Source: Cercospora beticola (Eukaryota; Ascomycota; Dothideomycetes; Mycosphaerellales; Mycosphaerellaceae). From it: a stretch of DNA of 64,000 bases. Each line of letters starts with the position of its first letter. Position 1 is the stretch's first letter. Location: NCBI RefSeq assembly GCF_033473495.1, contig NC_088935.1:2976001-3040000 (forward strand), read 5' to 3'. Position numbers and translations under genes: made by a program. This document shows, one piece after another, positions 20,555 through 30,667 of the stretch. Below the pieces are notes generated by a model that searched no databases, was not told the DNA's origin, and was given only the letters and a program-made list of their open reading frames with translations.

Positions 20555-22070
20555 TCACCCATAGGAATGACCTTGACCTTCCCTTTCGGGATCAATCTAG
20601 AAATAACAATCAGTATTAGTGAAATCGCCGGGCGTGCAGCATCAGGCGACAAATAAGTTATTTTCAAACTCATCGACCAGGCTGATAGAATGCTTCGAAT
20701 CTCACCGCTGATTTCAGACTTGATGCTGAAAATTCCACCACGCCGTGTAACTCTTTTCCTTTGAATACCGCTTGGAAGAGGTTGTCGAGTCGTTCGATTG
20801 CGGCTTCGCCGATTTGGTGGTGAACGACGAGACGTCCTCCGAGTAAGCGTAGACCAGCTTTCTGGCCCAGCTCGATGAATTTGTCGATTGGTAGGCCTGC
20901 CGCTTCGACATCGAGCCAGACCATGTTCGTCTCCACGGGATGGCTCGTCTTGCCCCCGTAGCTCTTCCATAATGCTGCAATCTGTCGTGCCCGTTCGTGA
21001 CAGACTTGCAGCTTGCCGCCGAGGAATGTGTCTTCTACTGCGACGCGTGCGGCAGCAGTAAGTACACCGGCCTGTCGGATGCCTCCACCGATCATCTTTC
21101 GGATCCAACGAGATCGTTCCCGGAAGGCCTTGGTGCCTACGATCATGCTGCCCACGGGCGCTCCGAGACCTTTGGAGAAACACAAACTCACGCTGTCGAA
21201 GCATGCACAGTAGTCCACGAGACTGCCTGACCCAGCAGCGACTGCTTCCCAAAGCCTTGCGCCGTCCAGATGCATAATGATCTTGTGCTCACGAGCCCAG
21301 GCACTGATGCGACGAATTTCGTCCAGTGGGTAGATAACACCTCCCAGTGTGTTCTCCAAACTGATCAACTTGGTTGGACAGCCATGTATGTCATCTCTCA
21401 AGTCCACCGCCTTCTGTACGTCTTCCAGCGTCAGGTATTTCCCATTGCTCGGTATTACTCCTTTGCACATGGCCCCGGAGAGGGAAGCAACGCCGCCAGC
21501 TTCCCATTCGATAATATGTGCTCGATGATCTGCCACGACGCCATGTGGTGGGCCAGTCAGATGTGTGCGAATGGCCACTTGGTTGCCCATCGTGCCTGAG
21601 AGGACAAACAACGCGGCTTCTTTGCCCGTTAACCTGGTGATGAGCTGTTCGAGCTCGTTCGTGGTAGGGTCTTCTTGGAACACATCGTCGGCGAGAGTCG
21701 TGGCTGCAATGGCCTCGAGCATGCGACTATTCGGCGTAGTAATGGTATCGCCTTGCTCGTGTTAGCCCAGAACGGCGGTTTAGGTACCGAGTTAGCATTT
21801 CTCACTTCTGAAATCGAATGCCGAGATGGGAGTGGTAGTGTCCCAGTTGTTGCTGTGGAAGCCATTGACGCCATTGGCATGGCCTTTTGGCTTGTTGTCA
21901 GTAGCGGCCATTGTGAGCCTGCGCACTGAGATGATGGTAGCAACAGAATTCCCAGCAGATACGATGGGAGAGCTGATTCCTGCTATTGACGGCGGAATGG
22001 AGGGACGAGCAGACAAAGAGTGTAGGAAAGGTCTACTTATCCATCGGGACGGTGGCACCCTCGACAGCAT
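20555..22070 (-). CDS. L-threonine aldolase (PLP, GLY1-like)
   Basis: Exons 21806..22070, 20706..21751 and 20555..20596 give 450 aa in frame. Family motifs: DFRSDTITTP (restored by splicing intron 1), LADDVFQEDPT, HLDGARLWEA (PLP-ring Asp) and FSKGLGAPVGSM with the PLP-binding Lys. The enzyme cleaves threonine or allo-threonine to glycine and acetaldehyde. The first about 50 residues (SRWISRPFLHSLSARPSI, no acids) could be a mitochondrial leader. Translation from the internal MAATDNK would give a cytosolic form. Intron 1 ends in a less usual AAG acceptor. Intron 2 (109 nt) leads to a 14-codon last exon ending HSYG; if it is not spliced, the frame stops at 20670. The C-terminus is therefore less certain than the core. 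Confidence 0.85.
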
Positions 22071-22355
22071 TGGAGCTCTTCCTTGACCATGACTGATGAG
22101 TCCAGTCTCTTGCGAATTCGTGGCCCGCGTATCGCATCAGGCGAAAGTGACCGCCGAACTTGCGCGCCGCTTTCTGCCGAGCCACGCCGGAGCGGGCTGC
22201 GGTCAACATTGGCCCTTAAGAGCTAGTATGAAAATGGCAGGTGGGACGACGACGACAACAACGGAATCAAAGGCGTGGCTTGTGCAACATTCATTTATTT
22301 CTATTGAAATGTTGGGGCTCGAAGATTGTTATATACAGCAATGCACATCGTGTGC

Positions 22356-24393
22356 CTATGATGCCTTGCCCAGTATGGCTTTGAGAACCTTGATCAACGC
22401 GGCAGCGGCATCGTCTTGTGCTTCCATGCTCCTCCACGCAACCACGCGGTCTGGCCGCAGCAACAGACATCCGTCCTCTTCGATTTCGCGCTTCTTCTCC
22501 CAGTCTCCATAGACATCTTCATAGTCTTGACACCAGCCGATCGAGTACGCGTTTATCTCGAGTCCGAGCTGTGAGCCAGCTGCAGACGCTGCCGCCTTCC
22601 ACGCTTCGCCGCCAACGCCGGTAAGGACACAGAATCTGCCATGTCCAGCAAGGTCAATGGTACTGATGGGGTTGACAGGACATCTCTTGTTCAGCCAGGC
22701 ATGGGGCAGCCTTGAACCAGGGTATGTCGAGATCCCGTACTGGAGAACCTCGTCCTTCGGGAAAGGCCGGGGAGGCTCCTTCTCGTCCAAGGTGTAGATG
22801 GCATCAGATTGGTATAACTGATTCATCTCGATACCGATGCCTCCGAATTCATGCGCAGTGTGGTCGATGGCTGCCCGGAGTCGTTTTCGTCTCGCTCGTC
22901 CCTCTGGCGTGGGCGCTTTAAGCTCTTCGTGTTGTCGTTTTCGCTCCTCGACATCCTTTGGCAATACCCCCAGGGCTTCCCATACGGCATGATGGTCTCT
23001 CAGCCCTTGGTTTGCGCGTTTGATTATACCTGCGCCTATGGGTTGACGTTCAGGACTAAAAGAATCGAGAAGACTCGGCTCCGCAGCACCCTTCTCGACC
23101 AGCGCAATCTTCCAAGCCAAGTTGAACGCGTCTTGAACGCAGGTATTGCTTCCACTACGGCACAACAGTCAGTACAAAGGTGACAGTGCATAATGGGAGC
23201 ATTGATAACCCACAGTCCATTGAAAGGAGGATGTCTGTGCACCGCGTCTGGACATTGTCAGCCATTGCTCCTGCATGCAATGCAGTAATGCTTACCACCG
23301 AGGCAGAAGATGTTGCCGTCGCTGTAGTGCTCTGCCACAATTTCGTTGATGTACCATTTCTGGAATCAATTAGTCCTGCCTCTGCCTAATCATGATCATT
23401 GATCGCGAGACTCACAGATGCATCCAGGATCTTGACGGGGATGCTGTCATCGCCAATGAATTCCCGCATACGTTTTTCATATTCTTCGTTCGAAGGACGA
23501 ACTTTGAAATTTTCGAAGCCGGGCTCGGGCAGGACAATGAACATCCATTCGTGCCATGGCCTCACCATTCTGAGGATACAGCTCCAGCCCCATGGCGGAT
23601 GCTCAATCTCGGGGGTGTAAATGACATGCAAATTCCCAGTGCGAGTCTTCACTTGCTCTGTCAAGTCCACTTCAGCGAGAATGTTGAGCGCAAGACCTTG
23701 GCCTGGCGCTTTGATCAGTGGTATGTCCAGCTGTTTCATGACCTGAGATCTCGCTCCATCGCATCCGAACAGATATCTGGTGCGGATCTGGTACGTCTGG
23801 CCGGTGAGGTTGTCCTTGACGGTAGAAGTGATAGGACTACGGGCAGACTCGCGCTCGTACTCCACGAAGGAAGTATCAAACCTCACGCTGATGTTGCTGT
23901 GCGAGGCATGCTTGACGAGTATGGGCTCTAGCACTGTCTGTGGGATATCCACGTGTCTGCACGGGCTTGCTTCGTCGTATTCGCCTTTACGATCCGGCTG
24001 GTTACCCCAGGAGTAGATTCTGCCGAATTCCTAGAATTGTCAATCGGTGCCTTTGTTGGTCGAGGGTTCCTGAACTTGACATACTTCCCCGGCCATGGAG
24101 CGACACCAGCGCGTGTGCTGCATGCATTCGGACGGCGTGGCATTCTTGAGCGCTTCCTCTTCCAGGCCAATGTCTCGCAGACACTCGAGGGCGGCGGCGT
24201 TGGTGATGTGTGCTCGAGGCTCCTTTGCAGTGCCCGGCGCAGCTGCCACGAGCACACCGCTCAACCCGTGTGAGGCGAGGAAGCAAGCTAGGGAAGCTCC
24301 TGCCGGGCCAGCGCCCACGATCAAGAAAGTCGCCTCGAGGGGCACTGGAGGTGGAGGCACGCGATTGGTGCTGCTGCCCTGCATCGTGGACAT
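22356..24393 (-). CDS. FAD-dependent aromatic monooxygenase (TfdB/phenol hydroxylase type)
   Basis: Exons 24085..24393, 23416..24030, 23296..23359, 23214..23247 and 22356..23154 encode an intact 606-aa protein. The FAD-binding N-terminus is FLIVGAGPAGASLACFLA (GxGxxG). EFGRIYSWGNQPDRKGEYD and LFGCDGARS (the DG motif) follow. Splicing the 64- and 34-nt exons restores GNIFCLGDAVHRHPPFNGLGSNT, the GD motif contacting FAD ribityl. The PRAHITN, GEEFGRIYSWGN and HVDIPQTVLEPIL signatures place it with 2,4-dichlorophenol/phenol 2-monooxygenases, which use NADPH and O2 to ortho-hydroxylate phenolics. The C-terminal thioredoxin-like domain (AGHGRFCVLTGVGGEAW) is present. It is divergent from an MFS transporter, suggesting uptake and hydroxylation of an aromatic compound. 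Confidence 0.88.
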
Positions 24394-24855
24394 CGCCGCT
24401 GTACACTGCAGTGCTGATGCTGATGCGGAGCCCGTCTTACTGTGTAACTCTTATAGTCGCACGCGTATGGTCTCGCGCGAAGCCCCAAAGTCGGACTAAA
24501 CGCACGCAACAAGCTGCTTATTACATGGCGCTTAGACAAGCTCCATGTAATCCACGACGTCGCAGCAGTGTGAAACTGCATGGTCGAGAAAGGAGGCTAT
24601 TTAGCTGGCTTTTCCCGCCACATAAACGGCATAAAGTCGAGAGCTATGGGGCGCGGCTAATCATCCGGCATTGATGCGGAGTGCCCTGCAGATATGCTTG
24701 CTGATGACAACGATATCGAGCTGTTGAAAAATGCTGTGCTATGTCACCTTCGGGACCGCGCCTGCCTTGGGTCTTTGTGAGACTCGCCACATAAAGCAGT
24801 CGCGCATCCGGATGTCGCAGCAACAGTAACGCCCCGGCATGTTCATCACCAAGTC
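24394..24855. promoter_or_regulatory. Divergent promoter, monooxygenase / MFS transporter
   Basis: 462 bp between the ATGs of the FAD monooxygenase and the allantoate-permease-type transporter. No operator was identified. The arrangement is consistent with co-induction (inference). Confidence 0.45.
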
Positions 24856-26432
24856 ATGGCGGAAACCCGAAGACGACTGGACGCCAACAGCACGCCGAAG
24901 CTTCCCCACGAAGAAGAATACGAGACCTTGAACAGCCATGAAGAGACGTCCTCGCACATCGATGCGACAGTGGAACGACGTCTCCTCCGCAAGATCGACT
25001 TTCGGCTATGCTCCATCGCAGCCATTCTGTGCTCGCTGAATCTGCTCGACAGCGGTATCATTAGCTCAGCCAGCGTAACATCCATGCGTAATGATCTACG
25101 TCTTTACGGCAATCGATACAGCGTGAGCATCTTCATCTTCACAGTGTCAAGTATCGCCTTCCAGCTGCCTTCGACCGTCGCTGTACGAAAATTCGGGCCC
25201 CGGGTTTTTTTCACAGCAATAACGTGTGCGTTCGGCATCGTCACCTTGTCGACGGCCTTCATCCACTCGTGGCTAGAGATGATCGCGTTGAGGGCAAGTG
25301 GTCTGTGAGATGAAGGCAACGACTTTCGCTGATTCATGTCAAAGGTATTACTCGGAATGTGCATGTCCGGCATTTATCCAGGCTTGACTTGTCTCATCTC
25401 CGCCTGGTATCGACGTTCAGAAACGCAGACAAGATTCGCATTCCTACAAACCGGGCAGGTGACCATATTGGCAACGGGATCCATTGTGAATTGGGCACTG
25501 AACCACCTTGATGGTAAGGGCGGCCTGGCAGGCTGGCAGTACATGTTCATCGTGCAGGGCTTGATCACTGTGGTTATCGGCATCGTCTCCTATTTCTGGA
25601 TGGTCGATTTTCCCGAACATGCACACAAGACTTGGTACTTCCTCGCGGAAGAAGAACAAGAGATTGCTGTATCGCGAATTCGCTCTGACCGCAACGACGT
25701 TGAGGCTGATCCTTTCACATGGGGAAAGGTCCTCGTACATGCAAAAGACATCAAGATCTATGGCTATGCATGTATGTTTTTCGCTGTCAACATCGTGTCG
25801 ACCAGTCTGAGCTACTTTCTGCCCATCATTCTGAGTGGTAAGTAACTGAAGCAATGCGTGTCAATCTCAATCGATGAAGATTCACTGATGGTTCGTGGTA
25901 ATTAGGCATGGGCTACGACGAGAATGAATCAATACTACTCTCCGCACCGCCTTATTACTGGTCCGTCGTACCCGTGATCATTTCTTCGGTTGTCGGTGAC
26001 AAGTATAGCCTTCGAGGTCCCGTCATAATATTCAACAGCCTGTGTCTGATCGTTGGCTTCTGCATGACTGGCTTCGCGGACTCTTTGGCGGCAAGATATA
26101 TTGGCACATTCCTGGCCACCGGTGCATATGTGTCGAATTGGGCCGCTGTGAACACCTATGCACAAACGAATTTGACGGGACAGTGGAAGAGAGTGTTCAC
26201 TGCCGCATCGGTAATCGCAATGAATGGCGCTGGAGGCATAGCTGGATCCTTCATCGTCCGTCAACAGGAAGCGCCACGATACCCCACTGCGGTCTGGATT
26301 TCGATCGGATCGGGTTTCGTCCTCATTGGCTTTGTTGCGACATTCTCGTCCTGGTTTTGGTATGCCAACAAGCGACAAAAGGCTGGCAAGAAGATACTGG
26401 AGAATACCATCGGCTTCCGCTATACTTTCTGA
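24856..26432 (+). CDS. MFS transporter, anion:cation symporter (allantoate permease) family
   Basis: Exons 24856..25293, 25345..25837 and 25906..26432 give 485 aa with about 12 hydrophobic helices. The N-terminus ERRLLRKIDFRLCSIAAILC with LNLLDSGIISSA, and RVLLGMCMSGIYPGLTCLIS (family loop), identify the Dal5/Tna1-type ACS group, which carries allantoate, nicotinate and other carboxylates. The central loop FPEHAHKTWYFLAEEEQ is typical. Intron 1 (51 nt) uses a GC donor (AGG/GCAAGT); only that splice keeps the TM4 sequence IALRVLLGMCM in frame. The aromatic monooxygenase across the promoter suggests an aromatic acid substrate, unproven. Confidence 0.88.
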
Positions 26433-26515
26433 GGCTGTCCTAATTGTCGCGATGCTATCGAGACTTGCTGCATTCGGGGGATGTGAATGAGGTGCACAGC
26501 TGGAGGTGACAGTTG

Positions 26516-27580
26516 TTAAGCCTTTGCGATCATGGGAACACTTTCACCGAGTGATTGCAGTGAAATGGCATGACAACTCGTTCTCGGCGGATCCAGAGGG
26601 CCGTGGCTTGGCCCCACAAATTCTTGTTGACGCCCGGCTGGCGCAGCGTGCGTCTCATCAGTCCCATGGCTCGAATCAGACACCCGCGTCTGAGGACGAT
26701 CTTCACCGCAAATGAACTTTGCAGCTGCTGCCACGATCTGCAGAATGTGAACGATGTCCTCTTCGGTCTGAGGAGCGTATATCTGCAAGAAACCAAATAG
26801 TTCAGCAAAACGTCCAGTCATTGGCTTCAAAACTGATGGCCAAACTCACCATGACAAAGCCCACCGGGACAAAGCGCTCGAAGAAACCACCCCGCGCGAG
26901 GGGATGTCGTTGGCCCCAGCCACGTTCCAGCACAAGCTTGACATCCTTGGGATGCAGGGTCAGATGCAGCGACCCATCTGTCTCGGAGTGAGCCCGTATT
27001 CGAGTCAAGACAAACACCACCGAAGCTTACTCACCAGAGGGATGGGCATGGCAGATTTCTCCTCTGCATGTCTGATTGCGCGGTGGGGAGGCAGAGAAAA
27101 TGCCAGTGCTGTATTTCTCAAAACAAGATGTGCCTAGCTCGAACCGGCTTCCTGAACAACTGGCCATGTTCGCAATTGCAGCTCCCAGTTTGGAGTATAT
27201 TTCCGGACTCGAGCATTGCGTCGTCTGCCGTTGTGGGGCTATACCTCTCGTCAACGGGCGGGGGTAAGCACGCTTTGGCAGGTTTTCGAGATGGCCTGGG
27301 GAGTTTGCTAATCGCGTTGGAACGGGTGGTGCCTCAAACGGGTCTTGCAAGGCGACGATGCTCAAGCATTTGACCTTCAGGTAACCGGTAAAGGTCAACG
27401 GAGTGCCTCCTGGCCCAAGCGAGAGCTAAAGATAACCATTAGCGCGATATCGTGATTGTTGAACTCTGGTATACCACTCACGAAGTCTTGATAGTCTTTG
27501 CGTATGTACGTTAAGACGGACCAACTTGCATGCAAGGTGAGCCCGGCGACAATGGCGAGGAGCAATACTACTGTGATCAT
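26516..27580 (-). CDS. DUF5519/luciferase-domain membrane-anchored protein, 4 exons
   Basis: Exons 27482..27580, 27035..27425, 26850..26977 and 26516..26782 give 294 aa. An N-terminal transmembrane anchor (MITVVLLLAIVAGLTLHASW) precedes LGPGGTPLTFTGYLKVK, GIAPQRQTTQ, CRGEICHAHPSDGSLHLTLHP and GWGQRHPLARGGFFERFVPVGFVM. These blocks match a conserved fungal family annotated DUF5519 or 'luciferase domain', with no established activity. The key HPSDGS block is created by splicing intron 2. Introns of 56, 57 and 67 nt have canonical ends. It lies tail to tail with the MFS gene, only 83 bp apart. Confidence 0.83.
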
Positions 27581-28252
27581 GCTGTTTGACGTTAAGAAGG
27601 ATTCAGAAGGTCAAAATTGCATTCAACTGGAAAAGAACCACGATCGACACCGCCGAACGCCAATTTGAAGCTTTTCTGCAACGTGCGTTGGCATCGTGAG
27701 GCTACCTTGAACACGGATAGTTGCAACCTCGAGCGGCTAGTGAATGGAAGGGCTGTGCGCACGGATTTCGTCACACCGCAAGGAGGAGAATGAGTCCTGT
27801 GTTACTCGATACTGTTCCTCTGGCCGTGGTCGTGGTTGGGTGGGTATCAGATGGCAATGCTTACGTAGTACGGATGTCACACCCTGATCGACATGACTTG
27901 GCAACGTGACAGCGTGTTGCCGCCCTTGTCCGATGGAATGAACATGACATGTCAGCACAGGCTATCGAAATATATACAGGGCCACGGCGCTTCGCTTGTG
28001 AAGGGTGCTATGCGCTGATGCGGAGACTTTATCCTCATTTTCCTCACTTCGCATCAGTTCCTTGTACGCTTTGCAAAGTGCTTTCTGCGTTCACGTCAGC
28101 AAGTCTCGGGTTTCAGCAATTCATATGAAGCCATTGCACAGATTGGGGCATGATCTTATGGAAGAATGGCCCGGAAGGTGGCGGCTTGCTTTAATGCCAA
28201 GATGATAATGGTAGACACTGGTCAGACGGGAGCGAACTTCAACATGAAGCGC
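27581..28252. other. Intergenic, upstream of DUF5519 gene
   Basis: No gene supported. It contains short frames only. An AT-rich aaatatataca near 27968-27978 does not lead to a convincing reading frame on either strand. Confidence 0.45.
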
Positions 28253-30040
28253 CTACGACAACTTTGTGCTCTTAACCAATGAGCCCTTGATACCAGTCAG
28301 CTCTCCACCATATCCTCCACGGCCTTCGCCTCCCTTATAGACAGGCTTGATCGATGCCAGCTTCTTCTTCTTCTCATCGTACTTCTTCCTCTTCTTCACA
28401 CGCGGATTGCGAACATCCTTTTTGCGGTGGGGAGTGAGACCCTTGTTCTTCTCGATGGCATAGCTGATCTTGCGTTTGCCATCTGGACCAATGACTTCCT
28501 GCTGGACCACCGCTCCGCCTTGCAATGCTGCTTGTCCTTGCGCTTCTGCCAATACGGCCTTGTCGCTCTTCTTCTTGGCAGTCTTGGATGCAACGAGATC
28601 ATAGTATTCGTCGTCCTCTGCAGCTGCTCGAATGTCGCGGGCTTGTTGGTGATCATCTTCGTCGCTATCTCCACCAAGATCTGCGTCAACTCCATCACCC
28701 GCACGCTTGCCGCGTTTCTCAGCCTCGGCATTCAAGCGTGCCTGTCTATCCCTCAAACGTTCACGATGTGGAATATCGTCGTCGCCACCAGCAGTTCGAC
28801 CAGCGTTGCCGCGCTTGTTAGCTTTCTGAGCTATTTGAGAAGTGTAGAAACGAAGACTCTTCTTCTTTTGTGCCTTGTCGGCAGCTTCACGGGCAGTAAG
28901 TGGCGCCTCTTCGCCAAGATCCTGGTCGTCTCCATTGGTATGTCGACGTTGAGCAGTCTTGGTGCCTGGTCTATTCTTTGCATGTATCAATGAGTCCAGA
29001 TTTGCAAGGTCGGCTTCCGCGCGTTGGAGCTTCTCTGCTCTCCTCTGTTCTCTGGCCGCTTGGAGAGCAGCAGCATGACGATCAGCTCTCGATGAACGTT
29101 TGTCAGACGTGGGAGGCTCGACATCGGCAACGGCCTCGCCTTGGCTAGTCTCGTCCTCCGCCTCAAGAGGGTGCCTTTGCTCAGATGTTGTGCTGTCTTG
29201 TTCGACATGATCCGGAAGCGTCGACGTCCGTTCCCACAGCTCGCGGCACTTGACCAAGCTGATCATGACTGGGTGGTCTCGAAGTTGTGTTGCCGGGAGA
29301 GCCACCACGTACTCTTCGCTGGTCTGCGCAGCAGGAGAGGTGAGTAAGGAGAAATACATCACCAGTGCACCCAGGTAGGCAGAAGCGGCTTTCCATTTGA
29401 TTTGGGCGAGCGACGAGGCTCCCGCCGCCTTGGACAAGCGAGCGTGCTCCTCTCGTAGCCGCAGAAGCTGCTTGCTCAAGGGTTCGAACTCGGGATAACG
29501 GGACTTGAGCAGCTTCAGACGCTCGGCCGCACCCATGTCTGGCGCAATCTGGAGGCGTGGCACAAACTCGGACACCACATTCTGCTCACGCTCGCCTTCT
29601 GCAGCGGCGCCGCCCTGGTCGGTTGTCTGCCACTCGTCTTCATCGAGACCGTAATCCGCCGCGCGCATCTGCTGTAATTGTCTCTTCTGCAGCCGAATGG
29701 CTTCCTTCTCTTCCTCGAGGGCCTGCTCTTCAGTCTCGATCGCATCGTGTCCGTACAGTGCGTCCTTCGAAGTGCCCCAGCCCGCTACTCCCTCGTCGTC
29801 GTCTTCCTCGTCGAGACCGCGATGATCGGCGCTCTCGCCATCGGAGCTCCCCTCCTCCTCCGCTTCGGAGTGGCCCAGGACTTCCTCATCGGACGGCTGC
29901 AGGAATTCTTCATCTTCAGCAAGTTTTCGCCTTCGTTTCGCTGCCGGCTCCTCGCCGAGGCGGATCTCGTCCTGGTTCAGGTGGAACTCATCGTCCGAGC
30001 CGGCCACATCCTCGAAGGTGTGTATTCTCTTTTTCGCCAT
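28253..30040 (-). CDS. utp3: Sas10/Utp3, U3 snoRNP small-subunit processome factor
   Basis: 595 aa, single exon. The acidic N-terminus (MAKKRIHTFEDVAGSDDEF) resembles Sas10 starts. The Sas10/Utp3/C1D region (about 165-275) includes FVPRLQIAPDMGAAERLKLL and LRDHPVMISLVKCRELWE. The basic Sas10 C-terminal domain (about 520-595) has ISYAIEKNKGLTPHRKKDVRNPR then VKKRKKYDEKKKKLASIKPV and YGGELTGIKGSLVKSTKLS. It acts in the nucleolus in 18S rRNA maturation. Coding is highly biased toward Glu/Lys in the linkers, giving long spurious frames on the opposite strand. Confidence 0.92.
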   Translation of the reverse strand: MAKKRIHTFEDVAGSDDEFHLNQDEIRLGEEPAAKRRRKLAEDEEFLQPSDEEVLGHSEAEEEGSSDGESADHRGLDEEDDDEGVAGWGTSKDALYGHDAIETEEQALEEEKEAIRLQKRQLQQMRAADYGLDEDEWQTTDQGGAAAEGEREQNVVSEFVPRLQIAPDMGAAERLKLLKSRYPEFEPLSKQLLRLREEHARLSKAAGASSLAQIKWKAASAYLGALVMYFSLLTSPAAQTSEEYVVALPATQLRDHPVMISLVKCRELWERTSTLPDHVEQDSTTSEQRHPLEAEDETSQGEAVADVEPPTSDKRSSRADRHAAALQAAREQRRAEKLQRAEADLANLDSLIHAKNRPGTKTAQRRHTNGDDQDLGEEAPLTAREAADKAQKKKSLRFYTSQIAQKANKRGNAGRTAGGDDDIPHRERLRDRQARLNAEAEKRGKRAGDGVDADLGGDSDEDDHQQARDIRAAAEDDEYYDLVASKTAKKKSDKAVLAEAQGQAALQGGAVVQQEVIGPDGKRKISYAIEKNKGLTPHRKKDVRNPRVKKRKKYDEKKKKLASIKPVYKGGEGRGGYGGELTGIKGSLVKSTKLS

Positions 30041-30667
30041 TGCGCGACGATGTCAAATGTGATCGGACAGGGCAACACCTGCGATGTCTGTCTGCTTGGC
30101 AGCAAAAAGTTATGAGCTTGGATTAGGCTAAAGCTAAAGTTGATTGGCGAATGCTAATCAGATCTGCCGAGATAAGTCCGGTCCAGCATCACATCCGCCG
30201 AGTGCCTCCGCGGCCGACACATGCTCGAGCACGGCGTGAATATGGTCCCGCCTTCACGACGCATCGCTATCTGTCCACCGCCCCGATGACTAAATACTGC
30301 TGTCGCTGGCGGAGCGGCACCAGAACACGCTTCTGCATCCGGCGAACCGGCGTGTCTTCGCTCCAATGCATGCCCTGGCATATCACCATTGCTGGCTCTG
30401 CAGAGGAGCAATGTCCCTCCATTCACTGGCTGACAAGGGCGTTGCTTCCTGGTCATCACAAAGCATGTGATACGAGCTTAACGACCACCGCGATCGAAGC
30501 TTCACGAAGAGCCCGATCAATGCAGGGGAGGTTCTTCGCGACGGCCATGTCTTGCACGCTCCCGCCTCATTGCGTGCAACTCGGCCGTGGGCCAAAATTC
30601 TGTTTGACCTCGACTGACGCCACAACTTCTGGGTCATCTGATCTCTCCTCGAAAGCACGGCGACGAC
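30041..30667. promoter_or_regulatory. Divergent promoter, Sas10 / OPT transporter
   Basis: 627 bp between divergent start codons. A frame running through 30151..30747 overlaps the OPT start in another phase and has no protein-like features, so I treat the region as regulatory. Confidence 0.4.

Noticed and set aside
20341..21252. 303-codon minus frame overlapping threonine aldolase
   Set aside because: Most of it is the aldolase read in the wrong phase; only the part beyond 20562 is kept as an open question.
29478..29500. tRNA-like GGGTTCGAACTCGG
   Set aside because: It lies inside the Sas10 coding sequence and has no accompanying cloverleaf.
28427..30126. Long plus-strand frames opposite Sas10
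   Set aside because: Shadows of Glu/Lys-rich coding sequence on the other strand.
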